DNA from: Cyanobacteria bacterium FACHB-63
GTDB taxonomy: Bacteria > Cyanobacteriota > Cyanobacteriia > Leptolyngbyales > Leptolyngbyaceae
Direction of reading: 5' to 3'
DNA: 64,000 bases
Assembly (NCBI GenBank): GCA_014695255.1
Contig: JACJNX010000061.1
Span: 248,001 to 312,000 of the forward strand
Part shown: positions 17,492 to 27,789 of the stretch, piece after piece
Position numbering within the stretch: position 1 is the first letter of the stretch
Layout: every line of letters starts with the position of its first letter
Translations under genes and position numbers: made by a program
Notes under the pieces: generated by a model
Seen by the model: only the letters and a program-made list of their open reading frames with translations
Databases searched by the model: none
Told to the model about the DNA's origin: nothing

Positions 17492-20098
17492 CTATCCCAC
17501 GACGAAGTTTACAAGCTTCCCAGGCACAACAATCACCTTCTTGATCTCTTTGCCTTCGATGTAGCGTTTTGCAATCTCTGACTCTCGCGCAAGTTGTTCT
17601 AATGCAGCTTTGTCGTCTGCGATCGCAGTTGCCGCCTCGATCGTTCCGCGCGTCTTACCTAAGATTTGAATCACGATCGTTTTCTCATCGGCAATTAGTG
17701 CACTTGGATCAACGATCGGGAAAGGTTGCGTGTGGATTGAGTCGGAATGTCCGATTGTATGCCATAGCTCTTCAGCAATGTGTGGAGCAAACGGTGCTAA
17801 CAATCGCAGCAATGTATCAATGCCTTCGGCATAAACCGGGGAATCTTTTTGAGCATCGCTTAAGGCATTGCTCAATTTCATTAGTTCAGAAACCGCCGTG
17901 TTGAATTGATATTCACCCTGCAAATCCTCGGTAATTTCTTTGATTGCCGTGTGAATCGATCGGCGTAAATCTTTCTCGGTTTTGGATAAATTGCCGTGGG
18001 TAGAGACGCGATTAATCGCGTCTCTACCCGTATGATTTATCGCGTTTGTACCTACGCGGGATTCCGTCACCAATCGCCATACCCGATTTAGGAATCGGAA
18101 TTGTCCCTCAACATCGGCATCTTCCCACTCCAAATCTTTCTCAGGTGGCGCTTTGAATAGGATAAACATCCGAGCCGTATCTGCTCCATATTTATCGACG
18201 ACATCACCCGGAGCAACCCCGTTGTACTTCGATTTCGACATTTTCTCGAATACAACTTCTAACTTTTCTCCGGTTGCTGGATCGATCGGATTGTTTGCAT
18301 CTTTAATCTCACCAGGAAGCACATACTTTCCAGTCGTTGGATTCTTGTAAGTTCTGCCTTGAACCATACCTTGAGTCAATAGCCGCTCAAAGGGTTCATC
18401 AAAGTTCAACAGATCTCGATCGCGTAATACCTTCGTAAAGAATCGCGAATACAGTAAATGCAAAATGGCGTGTTCAATTCCGCCCACATATTGATCCACA
18501 GGCATCCAATCATTTGTGATTGAGCGATCGAATACTGCTTGATCATTGTTTGCATCGGGATACCGCAGGAAATACCACGACGAATCGATAAACGTATCCA
18601 TCGTGTCAGTTTCTCGTTTAGCAGGCGTTCCACAACTCGGGCAAGGAACATTCAACCACGATTCCAACTGGGTTAATGGCGAGCCACCTTTACCGGAGAA
18701 CTCAACATTCTCAGGCAGTGCAACAGGTAAGTCAGAGTCGGGAACCGGAACTGCACCACACTTCGGACAGTGAATGATTGGAATCGGTGCGCCCCAGTAT
18801 CTTTGCCGTGAAATTAACCAATCTCTTAGGCGATAGTTCGAGGTGCCTTTCCCTTTTTGCTTCGATTCAAGAAATGCGATCGCTGCTTCAACACTCTGCC
18901 CTTTTCCTTTCCCCGCCGGAACACCATCCAACACGCCGGAATTCACCATCACACCTTCACCTGGATAGGCTTCGGTCATAGTTGCAGCATCTAAAGTTTG
19001 ATCCGGTGACTGAACGACGACCTTAATCGGCAAATCGAACTTTTTCGCAAACTCAAAATCTCGCTGATCATGGGCTGGAACAGCCATAATTGCACCTGTT
19101 CCATAGTCCATCAATACATAATCTGCAATCCAGATTGGAATCTTTTGGTCATTCACGGGATTGAGCGCATAGCTGCCCGTCCAAACACCCGTCTTTTCCT
19201 GACCTTCATCAGTACGATCGATGTCACTTTTCGCCGCCGCCGCTGCTTGATATTGCTTGATTGCTTCTGCTTGTTCTGGTGTCGTCAACTTTTCAACTAA
19301 AGGATGCTCCGGAGACAACACCATAAACGATGCACCCCACAATGTATCCGGGCGAGTCGTAAACACCACAATCTCATCACCTGTTTCTGTGGTGAAAGTC
19401 ACTTGTGCGCCTGTGGACTTGCCGATCCAATTTGCCTGCATTAACTTAACGCGATCGGGCCATCCCTTCAGCTTGTCCAAATCCGTTAACAATTGCTCTG
19501 CATAATCTGTGATCTTCAAAAACCACTGACGCAGCAATTTCCGTTCGACTTTTGCCCCCGATCGCCAAGACCGTCCATCGGCATCCACCTGCTCATTGGC
19601 TAACACCGTTTGATCGATCGGGTCCCAGTTCACCGTGGCTTCTTTCTGATACGCCAAACCCGCCTTGAAGAACTCTAAAAAGATCCATTGCGTCCAGCGA
19701 TAGTAATCTGGCGAACAGGTTGCCACTTCTTTTGTCCAATCAAATGAGATGCCCAACTGCTTCAGCTGGTCACGCATCTGATCAATGTTTTGGTACGTCC
19801 ACTTCGCGGGATGCACACCCCGTTCGATCGCTGCATTTTCCGCAGGCAATCCGAACGCATCCCAACCCATCGGATTTAAGACCCGATAGCCTTGCATTCG
19901 TTTGAGTCGAGCGATCACATCGACGATCGTATACACCCGCACATGCCCCATATGTAGATTGCCAGAGGGATACGGAAACATCGACAGCGCATAAAACTTT
20001 GGCTTATCGCTGACTTCAGGCATTTGGTACGATGCTGCATCTGCCCAAGCCTGCTGCCATTTTGCTTCGATCTCAGTGGGGGTGTAACGGAACTCCAC
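17492..20098 (-). CDS. leuS: Leucyl-tRNA synthetase
   Basis: 868 residues, class I aminoacyl-tRNA synthetase charging tRNA-Leu. HIGH-type motif [15 protein letters not shown] (about 42-56), a CP1 editing domain ([20 protein letters not shown]), a zinc-binding-like [17 protein letters not shown] region and the KMSKS loop ([10 protein letters not shown]). The GTG start at 20098 has AGGAG 7 bases upstream and gives the usual short N-terminus. Unusual: residues about 680-701 ([20 protein letters not shown]) are an insertion encoded by a 32-bp perfect palindrome plus a degenerate copy, placed just before the anticodon-binding domain. The frame stays open through it, so the enzyme is probably functional. 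Confidence 0.95.
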   Translation of the reverse strand: MEFRYTPTEIEAKWQQAWADAASYQMPEVSDKPKFYALSMFPYPSGNLHMGHVRVYTIVDVIARLKRMQGYRVLNPMGWDAFGLPAENAAIERGVHPAKWTYQNIDQMRDQLKQLGISFDWTKEVATCSPDYYRWTQWIFLEFFKAGLAYQKEATVNWDPIDQTVLANEQVDADGRSWRSGAKVERKLLRQWFLKITDYAEQLLTDLDKLKGWPDRVKLMQANWIGKSTGAQVTFTTETGDEIVVFTTRPDTLWGASFMVLSPEHPLVEKLTTPEQAEAIKQYQAAAAAKSDIDRTDEGQEKTGVWTGSYALNPVNDQKIPIWIADYVLMDYGTGAIMAVPAHDQRDFEFAKKFDLPIKVVVQSPDQTLDAATMTEAYPGEGVMVNSGVLDGVPAGKGKGQSVEAAIAFLESKQKGKGTSNYRLRDWLISRQRYWGAPIPIIHCPKCGAVPVPDSDLPVALPENVEFSGKGGSPLTQLESWLNVPCPSCGTPAKRETDTMDTFIDSSWYFLRYPDANNDQAVFDRSITNDWMPVDQYVGGIEHAILHLLYSRFFTKVLRDRDLLNFDEPFERLLTQGMVQGRTYKNPTTGKYVLPGEIKDANNPIDPATGEKLEVVFEKMSKSKYNGVAPGDVVDKYGADTARMFILFKAPPEKDLEWEDADVEGQFRFLNRVWRLVTESRVGTNAINHTGRDAINRVSTHGNLSKTEKDLRRSIHTAIKEITEDLQGEYQFNTAVSELMKLSNALSDAQKDSPVYAEGIDTLLRLLAPFAPHIAEELWHTIGHSDSIHTQPFPIVDPSALIADEKTIVIQILGKTRGTIEAATAIADDKAALEQLARESEIAKRYIEGKEIKKVIVVPGKLVNFVVG
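17998..18060. repeat. Perfect 32-bp palindrome plus degenerate copy inside leuS
   Basis: Bases 17998-18029 form a perfect palindrome (GGGTAGAGACGCGATT and its complement). The adjoining 18030-18060 is a diverged second unit (GATTTATCGCGTTTGTACC against GATTAATCGCGTCTCTACC). Read on the minus strand both encode similar peptides, [10 protein letters not shown] and GTNAINHT. Peptides like [10 protein letters not shown] recur in proteins of filamentous cyanobacteria and reflect an interspersed DNA repeat. The insert length is a multiple of three. Confidence 0.85.
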
Positions 20099-20175
20099 GA
20101 ATCAACTCCTGAATACGAATATGGGGCAAAATTATCTGCTTACCCATTCTAGATGAGGAGATGTAGAGGTGTAGC

Positions 20176-21132
20176 TTATTTTGTCGGTGTGATTCTTCCT
20201 TCTCTGACTAGCGCCTGATATAGCAAAGCGGCTGCATCTGCCCGTGTTGCCACTCGATTTGGCGTTAACTGTTGAGCGCTGGGAAATCCGGTGACTAGAC
20301 CCGATTCAACGGCTGCCGCAACGCCCCCTTGTGCCCACTTCGGCAACTCGTTCACGTCCTTGAACTTCGCTAAAGTTTGCGCTGGAGCAGTTGGCGCTTG
20401 CAGTTTTAGACCAGAAGCTAAAGCCACTTGTAGCTGATAGAGTGGGATTTGCTGATTCGGTCGAAACACGCCCTCAGAGTAGCCGCTCATGAATCCGGTT
20501 TGGATTGCATCATCGATCGCAGATCTCGCCCAAAAATTCGTGGGCACATCTCGAAACGCAATGCTTCCCCGCTCTTTCGGCTTACCAAACGACTTGCCCA
20601 ACAGTGCTGCAAACTGAGCACGATTAATCGGCTCATTCGGCTTGAACGTTCTATCCTGAAATCCACTCAAAATGTTGCGGCGCGTGAGTTCTCCAATGTA
20701 AGCACTTGCCCAAAAATCATTCGGTACATCCTTAAACCCTGCGATCGGCTTTGTCGCTTCGGGCGGTGTTGTGGGAGAAGGAACGAGGTTCGGAAGGTTG
20801 CTAGGACTTGGAGATGGAGCAACGCTGATCGGAGGAACTGGCACAAAGGTTTGGGTGTTTGGCTGAGGAGCGGCTTCAGGCTGTGGGACGGGGAGCGCTT
20901 GGGGGCTGGGCGGTGTAACGATGATTGCGCGATCGGGATCAGGTGCAGGTGAAGCAAGGATCGGAGAAGGTGCAGGCTGCGGAGAATTTGAAAGCAGCGA
21001 ATTGATATCAAAGCCTGTCCCCGTTTGTCGAGTCGCCCAGAAGAGGATACTTCCAATACTGACAAAAGCAACAAACATGGCAATGAGTTCATCGGAAGAT
21101 AGGCGATGTCGGGGATCTGGAGGTGAAGTCAT
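20176..21132 (-). CDS. SLH-domain protein with one membrane segment
   Basis: 318 residues from ATG at 21132. A single hydrophobic segment (LIAMFVAFVSIGSILFW, about residues 16-32) anchors it, followed by a Pro-rich linker (about 45-130) and two or three S-layer-homology repeats (FKDVPNDFWASAYIGELTRR, then FRDVPTNFWARSAIDDAI, then FKDVNELPKWAQGGVAAAVE). SLH repeats bind cell-wall polymers or link to the outer membrane, so the protein probably sits in the periplasm. An in-frame start at 21261 would add 43 residues and overlap the neighbouring gene; the 21132 start fits better. Confidence 0.82.
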   Translation of the reverse strand: MTSPPDPRHRLSSDELIAMFVAFVSIGSILFWATRQTGTGFDINSLLSNSPQPAPSPILASPAPDPDRAIIVTPPSPQALPVPQPEAAPQPNTQTFVPVPPISVAPSPSPSNLPNLVPSPTTPPEATKPIAGFKDVPNDFWASAYIGELTRRNILSGFQDRTFKPNEPINRAQFAALLGKSFGKPKERGSIAFRDVPTNFWARSAIDDAIQTGFMSGYSEGVFRPNQQIPLYQLQVALASGLKLQAPTAPAQTLAKFKDVNELPKWAQGGVAAAVESGLVTGFPSAQQLTPNRVATRADAAALLYQALVREGRITPTK

Positions 21133-21217
21133 TTTATTAAAGCGTATGCTTTGATCAGAGTTTATTTCTCCAAATCCTAAAGCAATTTTGGCGATCGCGC
21201 TATTAGACCCAGAGAAA

Positions 21218-22149
21218 TTAAGTTGTGAGTGATTTTGTGATGTTTCGAGGTCGATCGACATCTATCCCACGTAGGATTGCTAGCTCATAAGCCAAAAGCT
21301 GCAACGGCACAATGGTTAGAAAAGGCGTAAATAACTCAGGAATTGAAGCGATTGGGATTTCAATCACCGGATTTTGATTAGCGCGAATGCGATCGATAGT
21401 TTTTCTCGCGGTTTCTGGATGGATTGCGATCGTGGGAATTTGCGGATCTAAAAGCGCGATTGGGCCGTGTAAGAATTCTCCGGCTGCATATCCTTCTGCA
21501 TGGGTGTAGCTGGCTTCTTTGAGCTTCAATGCGCCTTCAAGTGCGATCGCAGTATTCATCCCGCTGCCAATCAAGATCAAGCTGCGAGTATCTTTCAGCG
21601 TTTGGGCAATTTGAGCGATCGTATTCTGTTTCAGAATTGCTTCTATCTGTTGTGGAATTCGTTGAAGCCATGTAGGTTTTTGATTTGCAAGTTCAAACGC
21701 AAGCTGATACAAAATCACCAACTGCGCTGTGAATGTTTTTGTTGCAGCAACGCTCCTTTCTTCTCCTGCATCTGTATAAATTGTGTGATCAACTTGCTTG
21801 TAATCGTGCTATCAATTCCATTCGTAATTGCGATTCGTTTAGATTGAACGATTTGTAAGGCTGAGATCGTATCTGCGGTTTCACCGGATTGTGTGAGTGC
21901 GATCGTAACGGTATTCGCTGTTTCAATCAGTGGAGCAAATAACGCTTCAGACGACGAACGTATTTGCGTCGGAATTTTCGCCACTTGCTCGAATAGAAAT
22001 TGCCCGATTAAGCCCGCATGTAAGCTAGTTCCACACGCAAGGATATTAATGCGATCGACGTTCTCAAACGAAATTGAAATCGGACGATCGAGCAAATGCC
22101 GAATCACATCCGGCTGCTCATGAATTTCTTTCAGCATGAAATGAGTCAT
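21218..22149 (-). pseudogene. GlmS-type isomerase (two SIS domains) with a one-base frameshift
   Basis: The first frame (22149 to 21715) opens MTHFMLKEIHEQPDVIRHLL and contains ACGTSLHAG and LTQSGETADT, the first sugar-isomerase (SIS) domain of glucosamine-6-phosphate synthase. After ITNGIDSTITSK the frame is lost. In another frame the same family continues across the junction (DHTIYTDAGEERSVAATKTF, then TAQLVILYQLAFE) and on to 21218 through a second SIS domain (GSGMNTAIALEGALKLKEAS, YAAGEFLHGP). One missing G near 21788-21796 accounts for it (total 932 bases). The N-terminal glutaminase domain of GlmS is absent and the space upstream holds an HNH gene, so even the repaired gene would be isomerase-only, about 310 residues. 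Either a decayed gene or a sequencing error. Confidence 0.78.
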
Positions 22150-22418
22150 CGTTTCACGCTCACTTTACGATCGGGATTTTGCTTACGTACCCAAGCGAGA
22201 AATTTCGCCATTTCGGGATTCGACTTCAATCGATCGACGGTGTTTAATTCTTGCGCCAGTCGGCGATTGTCGAATAAGACATGAATTTGACGGTGGCAAG
22301 CGGGGCAAAGGTCGATCGTTTCACCCGGCTCGAGCTTTTTGCGTTTGGTATGTTGTCGCGGAACTAAATGATGTTCGGTGAGGGTAGGAACATCGCGATC
22401 GCAAAGCTGACAAGGCAT
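22146..22418 (-). CDS. Small HNH endonuclease
   Basis: 90 residues. Metal/zinc ligands CQLC (C3, C6) and CPACH (C38, C41), with the HNH core TEHHLVPR (H16/H17) and HRQIH (H42, H46). Typical of short free-standing HNH nucleases found in cyanobacterial chromosomes. Its stop overlaps the start of the GlmS-like gene by 4 bases (ATGA). Role unknown. Confidence 0.8.
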   Translation of the reverse strand: MPCQLCDRDVPTLTEHHLVPRQHTKRKKLEPGETIDLCPACHRQIHVLFDNRRLAQELNTVDRLKSNPEMAKFLAWVRKQNPDRKVSVKR

Positions 22419-22484
22419 AGCTAGAAGAGTTCTCTTTATTTCTAGGGTAACGACAAGACTCTGAAGTTGTCGTGTTGATACATC

Positions 22485-22802
22485 CTAAAAATCTTCTAAT
22501 AACCATTCCGAAGCTCGGTCGCCAAGCTCGATCGGGACACTCACCGCTTTTCCCTGACGCGGACGCTCGCGCGTTTTCTCAACATACGATCGAAACTGCT
22601 CCGTCGCACCCCAGCCCGCCAGATACTCCGCCACCTGATCCAAATGTTCTAAATATTCCGCCTCAGACAACGGAAACGACAACTGTTCCAGATACTTCCA
22701 CATCACCTGAACAAAAAACTTCCCCCGCGTCCGCCTGACCTGAATGTCATACGATCGCCCCCACTTATCTAAAAGAATTTGTCGAAGTTCTTGTCCCGTC
22801 AT
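22485..22802 (-). CDS. DUF3067 family protein
   Basis: 105 residues: TGQELRQILLDKWGRSYDIQ, then RTRGKFFVQVMWKYLEQLSF. It matches the DUF3067 family, conserved in cyanobacteria and plastids, with no signal peptide or membrane segment. It is divergent from petC, sharing a 262-base upstream region. The conserved position beside cytochrome b6f genes hints at a photosynthesis-related role, but that is inference. Confidence 0.82.
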   Translation of the reverse strand: MTGQELRQILLDKWGRSYDIQVRRTRGKFFVQVMWKYLEQLSFPLSEAEYLEHLDQVAEYLAGWGATEQFRSYVEKTRERPRQGKAVSVPIELGDRASEWLLEDF

Positions 22803-22857
22803 GATGGCGAAAACGCTAGTTGTAACATTTCGTTAATTAATCCCACAGTCTCGTATC

Positions 22858-22886
22858 GCTAATGTGAATGTCAAGAAATGTATAAT
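22858..22886 (+). promoter_or_regulatory. Candidate petC promoter
   Basis: A consensus -10 hexamer TATAAT lies at 22881-22886, 179 bases before the petC ATG. No good -35 is found 17 bases upstream. The long leader between it and petC has no recognisable riboswitch. Confidence 0.35.
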
Positions 22887-23064
22887 ACACCTTAGAAACG
22901 CTACACACTGCCGACTCTAAGGGAATCCGGACATTCGCCCGAATCAACTTGGAGCGTCGAAACGTAGCACTCTCCATGTAAATTGATTTAAACACAGGGC
23001 TATCAAATCAGTTCTGCGCGAAATCTTTTGTCATCTCCCATTCGCAATCCCTAGAGAAGAAGTC

Positions 23065-23604
23065 ATGGCTCAATTATCTGAATCTTCTGATGTCCCAAGC
23101 ATGGGTCGTCGCCAATTTATGAACGCCTTGATGTTTGGCTCCGAAGCGTTGGTGGCGCTCGGTGCTTTATATCCAGTCGTGAAGTATTTTATTCCGCCTT
23201 CATCGGGCGGCGCATCCGGGGGTGTCACGGCAAAAGACGCGCTCGGTAACGATATCGTTGTCAGCGAATACCTAAAATCGCACCCGGCAGGCGATCGCAA
23301 CCTCGCTCAAGGGCTAAAAGGCGATCCAACCTATGTCGTGGTGACAAACGACAGCTCGATCGAGAACTATGGCATCAATGCCGTTTGTACTCACCTCGGC
23401 TGCGTTGTACCCTGGAACCCCAACGAAAACAAATTTATGTGTCCCTGCCACGGTTCGCAGTACGACAACACCGGAAAAGTTGTACGCGGACCTGCTCCGT
23501 TGTCTCTGGCACTGGTTCACGCAAACGTCGAAAACGACAAGATCGCGTTTACGCCCTGGACGGAAACGGACTTCCGTACAGGCGACGCTCCCTGGTGGAC
23601 TTAA
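23065..23604 (+). CDS. petC: Cytochrome b6f complex Rieske iron-sulfur protein
   Basis: 179 residues, full length. One N-terminal membrane anchor (about 17-45, after a twin-Arg-like GRRQFMN) and a lumenal domain with both cluster-binding motifs: CTHLGC (C108, H110, C113) and CPCHGS (C126, C128, H129). It passes electrons from plastoquinol to cytochrome f. It is followed 31 bases later by petA, the standard cyanobacterial petCA operon. Confidence 0.97.
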   Translation: MAQLSESSDVPSMGRRQFMNALMFGSEALVALGALYPVVKYFIPPSSGGASGGVTAKDALGNDIVVSEYLKSHPAGDRNLAQGLKGDPTYVVVTNDSSIENYGINAVCTHLGCVVPWNPNENKFMCPCHGSQYDNTGKVVRGPAPLSLALVHANVENDKIAFTPWTETDFRTGDAPWWT

Positions 23605-23635
23605 TTTGAACCTTGCACAACAGAGTGGACTACAG

Positions 23636-24583
23636 ATGAGAAATACTTTAAGAAAAGCGATCGTCACTTTAGCTGCGATCGCAACCCTACTCGCCGGAAG
23701 TTTTGCCCTGCCTCAAGCCGCTTCTGCGTACCCGATCTTCGCTCAGCAACAATACGAAAATCCGCGTGAAGCTACGGGTCGGATTGTGTGTGCGAACTGT
23801 CACTTAGGAGCAAAACCGACGGAATTAGAACTTCCTCAATCGGTTCTGCCCGATACTGTATTTGAAGCAGTCGTAAAAATTCCTTACGACACAGGCGTTC
23901 AGCAAGTTCAAGGCGATGGCACCAAAGGGCCGTTGAACGTGGGTGCAGTGTTGATGCTGCCAGACGGCTTTAAGCTAGCTCCCGAAGACCGCATGACCGA
24001 AGAGCAGAAAGCAAAAGCGGAAGAACTCTACATTCAGCCGTACAGCGATGCTCATCCGAACTGGTTGGTCGTCGGCCCGATTCCGGGTGAACAGTATCAA
24101 GAAATCGAGTTTCCAGTGCTGTCTCCCGATCCGAATGCTGATAAATCCCTGCGCTTCGGAAAATATCCGGTTCAAGTGGGCGGCAACCGGGGACGCGGAC
24201 AAGTTTATCCGACCGGACAAAAGAGCAACAACGCGGTCTATAACGCCTCGGTTTCCGGTCAGATTAGCGCGATCGACAAAACTGAAGAAGGCGGTTACAA
24301 CGTCCAAATCACTGAAGAGAATGGTACCGTCGTTACCGATGAGATTCCCGCAGGTCCTGACTTGCTTGTCGCTCAGGGTGACACGGTGAAAGCAGGCGAT
24401 CCGTTGACCAACAACCCGAACGTGGGCGGATTTGGTCAAATCGATAAAGAAATCGTGCTGCAAAGCCCCGATCGTATCAAGGGACTGTTAGCGTTCTTTG
24501 CGATCGTCACGCTGACCCAAATCATGCTGGTGCTGAAGAAGAAACAAGTCGAGCGCGTTCAAGCTGCCGAAATGAACTTCTAA
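23636..24583 (+). CDS. petA: Cytochrome f
   Basis: 315 residues. A cleavable signal peptide ends at ASA (residue 31), so mature Tyr1 (residue 32 of the precursor), the axial haem ligand, follows. The haem motif CANCH is at 52-56. A C-terminal membrane helix (about 280-300) ends with the typical [15 protein letters not shown]. The true start is the ATG at 23636, 31 bases after petC; the same frame is open further upstream only because it overlaps petC. Confidence 0.97.
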   Translation: MRNTLRKAIVTLAAIATLLAGSFALPQAASAYPIFAQQQYENPREATGRIVCANCHLGAKPTELELPQSVLPDTVFEAVVKIPYDTGVQQVQGDGTKGPLNVGAVLMLPDGFKLAPEDRMTEEQKAKAEELYIQPYSDAHPNWLVVGPIPGEQYQEIEFPVLSPDPNADKSLRFGKYPVQVGGNRGRGQVYPTGQKSNNAVYNASVSGQISAIDKTEEGGYNVQITEENGTVVTDEIPAGPDLLVAQGDTVKAGDPLTNNPNVGGFGQIDKEIVLQSPDRIKGLLAFFAIVTLTQIMLVLKKKQVERVQAAEMNF

Positions 24584-24605
24584 CTTCAAAATTTCAGATT
24601 GAGTT

Positions 24606-24636
24606 AACTGGGATGAGTCACTCGTCCCAGTTTTTT
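24606..24636 (+). terminator. Rho-independent terminator of petCA
   Basis: A 12-bp stem (AACTGGGATGAG with CTCGTCCCAGTT, one G-T wobble) with a 3-base loop, followed by TTTTTT, begins 22 bases after the petA stop. Confidence 0.88.
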
Positions 24637-24641
24637 GTTGC

Positions 24642-24668
24642 AAAAAAAGACGCTCGATCAAGCGTCTT
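24642..24668 (-). terminator. Rho-independent terminator of csbD
   Basis: On the minus strand AAGACGCT/AGCGTCTT pair across a 6-base loop, followed by a run of seven T. It lies 24 bases after the csbD stop, back to back with the petCA terminator. Confidence 0.85.
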
Positions 24669-24692
24669 AAAAGTTATTGGGGTAAGAGGAAA

Positions 24693-24881
24693 CTATGCGC
24701 GATCAACTGTATCTTTTACGGCATCTTTCACATCTTCCTTAGCATTGCGAGCTTCAGCTTCAGCTTGCTTTGCTTTTCCTTCCATCTTGTCAGCCGGATC
24801 TCCGGTCACGTTGCCCATAGCTTCTTGAGCTTTTCCTTCAACGTTCTTAGCAGCAGCTTTAGCTTTATCTTCTAAACTCAT
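24693..24881 (-). CDS. CsbD-like stress protein
   Basis: 62 residues, highly charged and Ala/Lys/Glu-rich: SLEDKAKAAAKNVEGKAQEA, GNVTGDPADKMEGKAKQAEA. This is the CsbD family, small hydrophilic proteins induced by general stress in many bacteria; biochemical role unknown. ATG at 24881 has AGGTG 8 bases upstream; the GTG three codons earlier is less likely. Own terminator downstream. Confidence 0.85.
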   Translation of the reverse strand: MSLEDKAKAAAKNVEGKAQEAMGNVTGDPADKMEGKAKQAEAEARNAKEDVKDAVKDTVDRA

Positions 24882-25101
24882 AATTTTCACCTAGTGTTTT
24901 AGATAGTTATTCGTGGTACTTCTACCATCTGTATCAAATTTAACTATTTTTCGCTGCGGCGCACTCTAGCTCAGGTTTGAACCCCGAAGGGCAACCTTAC
25001 CCCCATAGATAGAGAAGCCACGAATCGATCAAGCGCATTCCTCAACACACAAGGCTCAAAGCAAAAACGTTAAAATCGAGGTAACTCTTTCTAAATCAGA
25101 A

Positions 25102-27105
25102 ATGGCAGAATTTAACATTCAAGCCCCGTTTGAGCCGAAGGGCGATCAGCCGAGCGCGATCGCAGGTCTGGTTAAAAGTATTAATGCTGGCAATCGATTT
25201 CAAACGCTACAAGGCGCGACCGGAACTGGAAAGACGCATACGATCGCTCGCGTGATCGAAAAAATAGGAAAGCCGACTCTATTACTGGCACACAATAAAA
25301 CGCTGGCAGCCCAGCTTTGTAATGAGTTGCGCGAATTCTTTCCGCGTAATGCGGTTGAGTATTTCATCAGCTATTACGACTATTATCAGCCAGAGGCTTA
25401 TATTCCGGTGAGCGATACCTACATCGAGAAAACGGCTTCGATCAATGATGAAATTGATATGCTGCGGCACTCGGCGACGCGATCGTTGTTCGAGCGTCGG
25501 GATGTGATTGTAGTCGCTTCGATTAGCTGTATTTACGGTTTAGGGATTGCGTCCGAATATCTGAATGCGTCGATTCCGCTCCGAGTTGGGGAAGAGATTA
25601 ATCAGCGTCAAGTGTTACGCGATCTCGCTTCAGTACAGTATTCGCGGAACGATCTTGATCTCGGTCGCGGTAAGTTTCGGGTCAAAGGCGATGTATTAGA
25701 AATTGGGCCTGCTTACGAAGATCGAATCATTCGCGTCGAGTTTTTTGGCGATGAAATTGATGCAATTCGATATGTTGATCCGGTGACGGGTGCAACGCTG
25801 CAAAGTATGGAAGCGATTAATATCTATCCGGCACGTCACTTTGTCACACCCGAAGACCGCTTACAGCAGGCTTGTGATGATATTGAGCTAGAACTAAAAC
25901 AGCGCTTGATTGAGCTTGAATCTCAAGGAAAGTTACTCGAAGCGCAACGATTAGAGCAACGGACTCGCTATGATTTGGAAGTCTTGCGAGAAGTGGGTTT
26001 CTGTAATGGTGTTGAGAACTATTCGAGACATTTAGCCGGACGTAATGCAGGCGATCCACCGGAATGCTTGATCAACTACTTTCCGAAAGATTGGCTACTC
26101 GCGATCGACGAATCTCACGTCACTATTCCGCAAATTCGAGGGATGTACAACGGCGACCAAGCCCGTAAAAAAGTGCTGATCGAGCATGGTTTCCGTTTAC
26201 CGAGTGCAGCTGATAACCGCCCACTCAAAGCCGAGGAATTCTGGGAAAGAGTCAACCAGTGTGTGTTTATTTCTGCGACTCCGGGCGACTGGGAGCTAGA
26301 AATTTCAGAAGATCGCGTGATTGAACAAGTGATTCGACCCACAGGCGTTCTCGATCCTGAAGTGTATGTGCGTCCGACTCAGGGACAAGTAGACGACTTG
26401 CTCCATGAGATTCAGACAAGGGTTGAGAAGCGAGAACGAACGCTGGTGACAACGCTCACAAAACGCATGGCGGAGGACTTGACCGAATACTTCCAAGAAC
26501 GTGGCGTTCGGGTGCGGTATTTGCATTCGGAAATTAACTCGATCGAACGAATCGAAATTCTTCAAGAACTCAGAGAAGGCATATTCGATGTTCTAATCGG
26601 CGTGAACCTTCTGCGGGAAGGGTTGGACTTACCGGAAGTGTCGCTGGTCGCGATTCTGGATGCCGACAAAGAAGGATTCTTGAGAGCGAAGCGATCGTTG
26701 ATTCAAACGATTGGACGCGCAGCGCGGCACATCGAAGGCAAAGCCATTCTTTACGCAGATAATTTCACCGATAGTATGGCTGCCGCGATTAGCGAAACCG
26801 AGCGAAGACGGGAAATTCAGATCGAGTACAACGAAAAGCATGGCATTGTGCCAAAGCCGATCGTCAAGAAGTCGAACAATGCAATTTTGGCGTTTCTCGA
26901 AGTGTCTCGGCGGTTGAATTCTCAAGAGCTTGAGCAAGTCTATGAGAAAGCCGACGAAATTCCGCTAGAGAACATTCCGACGCTGATCACACAGCTTGAA
27001 GCTCAGATGAAGGATGCTGCGAAGAAAATGGAGTTCGAGGAAGCAGCGAAATATCGCGACAAAATCAAGCATTTGCGCGATAAATTGCTAGGCAATCATA
27101 ATTAG
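25102..27105 (+). CDS. uvrB: UvrABC excinuclease subunit B
   Basis: 667 residues, full length. Helicase motif [11 protein letters not shown] (about residue 39), the beta-hairpin with [14 protein letters not shown] that inserts next to DNA lesions, and [13 protein letters not shown] of motif VI. A C-terminal UVR domain ([17 protein letters not shown]) binds UvrC. It loads onto damaged DNA with UvrA and then guides UvrC incision in nucleotide excision repair. Single-gene unit; no LexA-like box was recognised in the 211-base upstream gap. Confidence 0.97.
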   Translation: MAEFNIQAPFEPKGDQPSAIAGLVKSINAGNRFQTLQGATGTGKTHTIARVIEKIGKPTLLLAHNKTLAAQLCNELREFFPRNAVEYFISYYDYYQPEAYIPVSDTYIEKTASINDEIDMLRHSATRSLFERRDVIVVASISCIYGLGIASEYLNASIPLRVGEEINQRQVLRDLASVQYSRNDLDLGRGKFRVKGDVLEIGPAYEDRIIRVEFFGDEIDAIRYVDPVTGATLQSMEAINIYPARHFVTPEDRLQQACDDIELELKQRLIELESQGKLLEAQRLEQRTRYDLEVLREVGFCNGVENYSRHLAGRNAGDPPECLINYFPKDWLLAIDESHVTIPQIRGMYNGDQARKKVLIEHGFRLPSAADNRPLKAEEFWERVNQCVFISATPGDWELEISEDRVIEQVIRPTGVLDPEVYVRPTQGQVDDLLHEIQTRVEKRERTLVTTLTKRMAEDLTEYFQERGVRVRYLHSEINSIERIEILQELREGIFDVLIGVNLLREGLDLPEVSLVAILDADKEGFLRAKRSLIQTIGRAARHIEGKAILYADNFTDSMAAAISETERRREIQIEYNEKHGIVPKPIVKKSNNAILAFLEVSRRLNSQELEQVYEKADEIPLENIPTLITQLEAQMKDAAKKMEFEEAAKYRDKIKHLRDKLLGNHN

Positions 27106-27132
27106 TCGTTCGCCCCGTTCATTAATTCGGGC

Positions 27133-27173
27133 AGCCTGCTAAACCCTCCAGAATAGAGAGTTTAGCAGGCTTT
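27133..27173 (+). terminator. Probable terminator of uvrB
   Basis: GCCTGCTAAACCCTC at 27134-27148 pairs with GAGAGTTTAGCAGGC at 27156-27170 with one mismatch, giving a 15-bp stem followed by TTTAAG. Its short T-run makes efficiency uncertain. It may also serve the convergent gene. Confidence 0.7.
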
Positions 27174-27206
27174 AAGCTGTTGACAACGCAGCGAATCAAA
27201 CCGCCA

Positions 27207-27743
27207 TTAACTAAACCAAATTAATCCGGCAACGATCGCCACTCCAGCCACCAGCGCTACCCAAATAAATCCGTTGTCTTTGGTATTCACCTGGCTCAAA
27301 TCCACCTCTTCCGGCACGATCGAGTGCTTTTTCTCCACGCGCTTACGAGGTGCTGTGGGCGCAAACTTCGATCGACCAAAATCGCGATCGGACTCATTTT
27401 CCTCGATCGATTCCAAATCTGGAATTTGCGTTAACCATTCGGGGCGCGTTTTCAGTCGCGGCGCTTCAAGAATATACAGTAATCGTTTTCCTTGCTTGCG
27501 CGTGGTTAAGTCCGGATGCTGACAGGCTTTGCGGCACAAAGTGAGCGCCTCAGTTCTCTGACCTGCCGCTTCGTAGGCGGTGACGAGCCAAATCTGCATT
27601 TCACCGCCCAGTTTTGAACCCGGTTCAACCAGAGCATTCGATCGCTCCAAATACATTACCGCCTGCCGATAATCGCCTCGCTCAAACGCTGTTTTTCCTG
27701 CTTGATACTCTCGTTGAGCCAGATCGCGCTGTTCTGTCGTCAT
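27207..27743 (-). CDS. TPR-like protein with C-terminal membrane anchor
   Basis: 178 residues. Residues about 5-85 form two or three helical TPR-like repeats (REYQAGKTAFERGDYRQAVM, then GGEMQIWLVTAYEAAGQRTE). A charged linker follows, and the protein ends with one hydrophobic helix (FIWVALVAGVAIVAGLIWF). A tail-anchored scaffold facing the cytoplasm is likely. Specific function unknown. Confidence 0.75.
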   Translation of the reverse strand: MTTEQRDLAQREYQAGKTAFERGDYRQAVMYLERSNALVEPGSKLGGEMQIWLVTAYEAAGQRTEALTLCRKACQHPDLTTRKQGKRLLYILEAPRLKTRPEWLTQIPDLESIEENESDRDFGRSKFAPTAPRKRVEKKHSIVPEEVDLSQVNTKDNGFIWVALVAGVAIVAGLIWFS

Positions 27744-27789
27744 GCTGAAATCATCAATACTCCTACTTTTTAGGGTATCGAAAATTCGT

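Noticed and set aside
23369-23635. Upstream extension of the petA reading frame
   Set aside because: It overlaps petC in another frame; the signal peptide and conserved sequence begin at the ATG at 23636.
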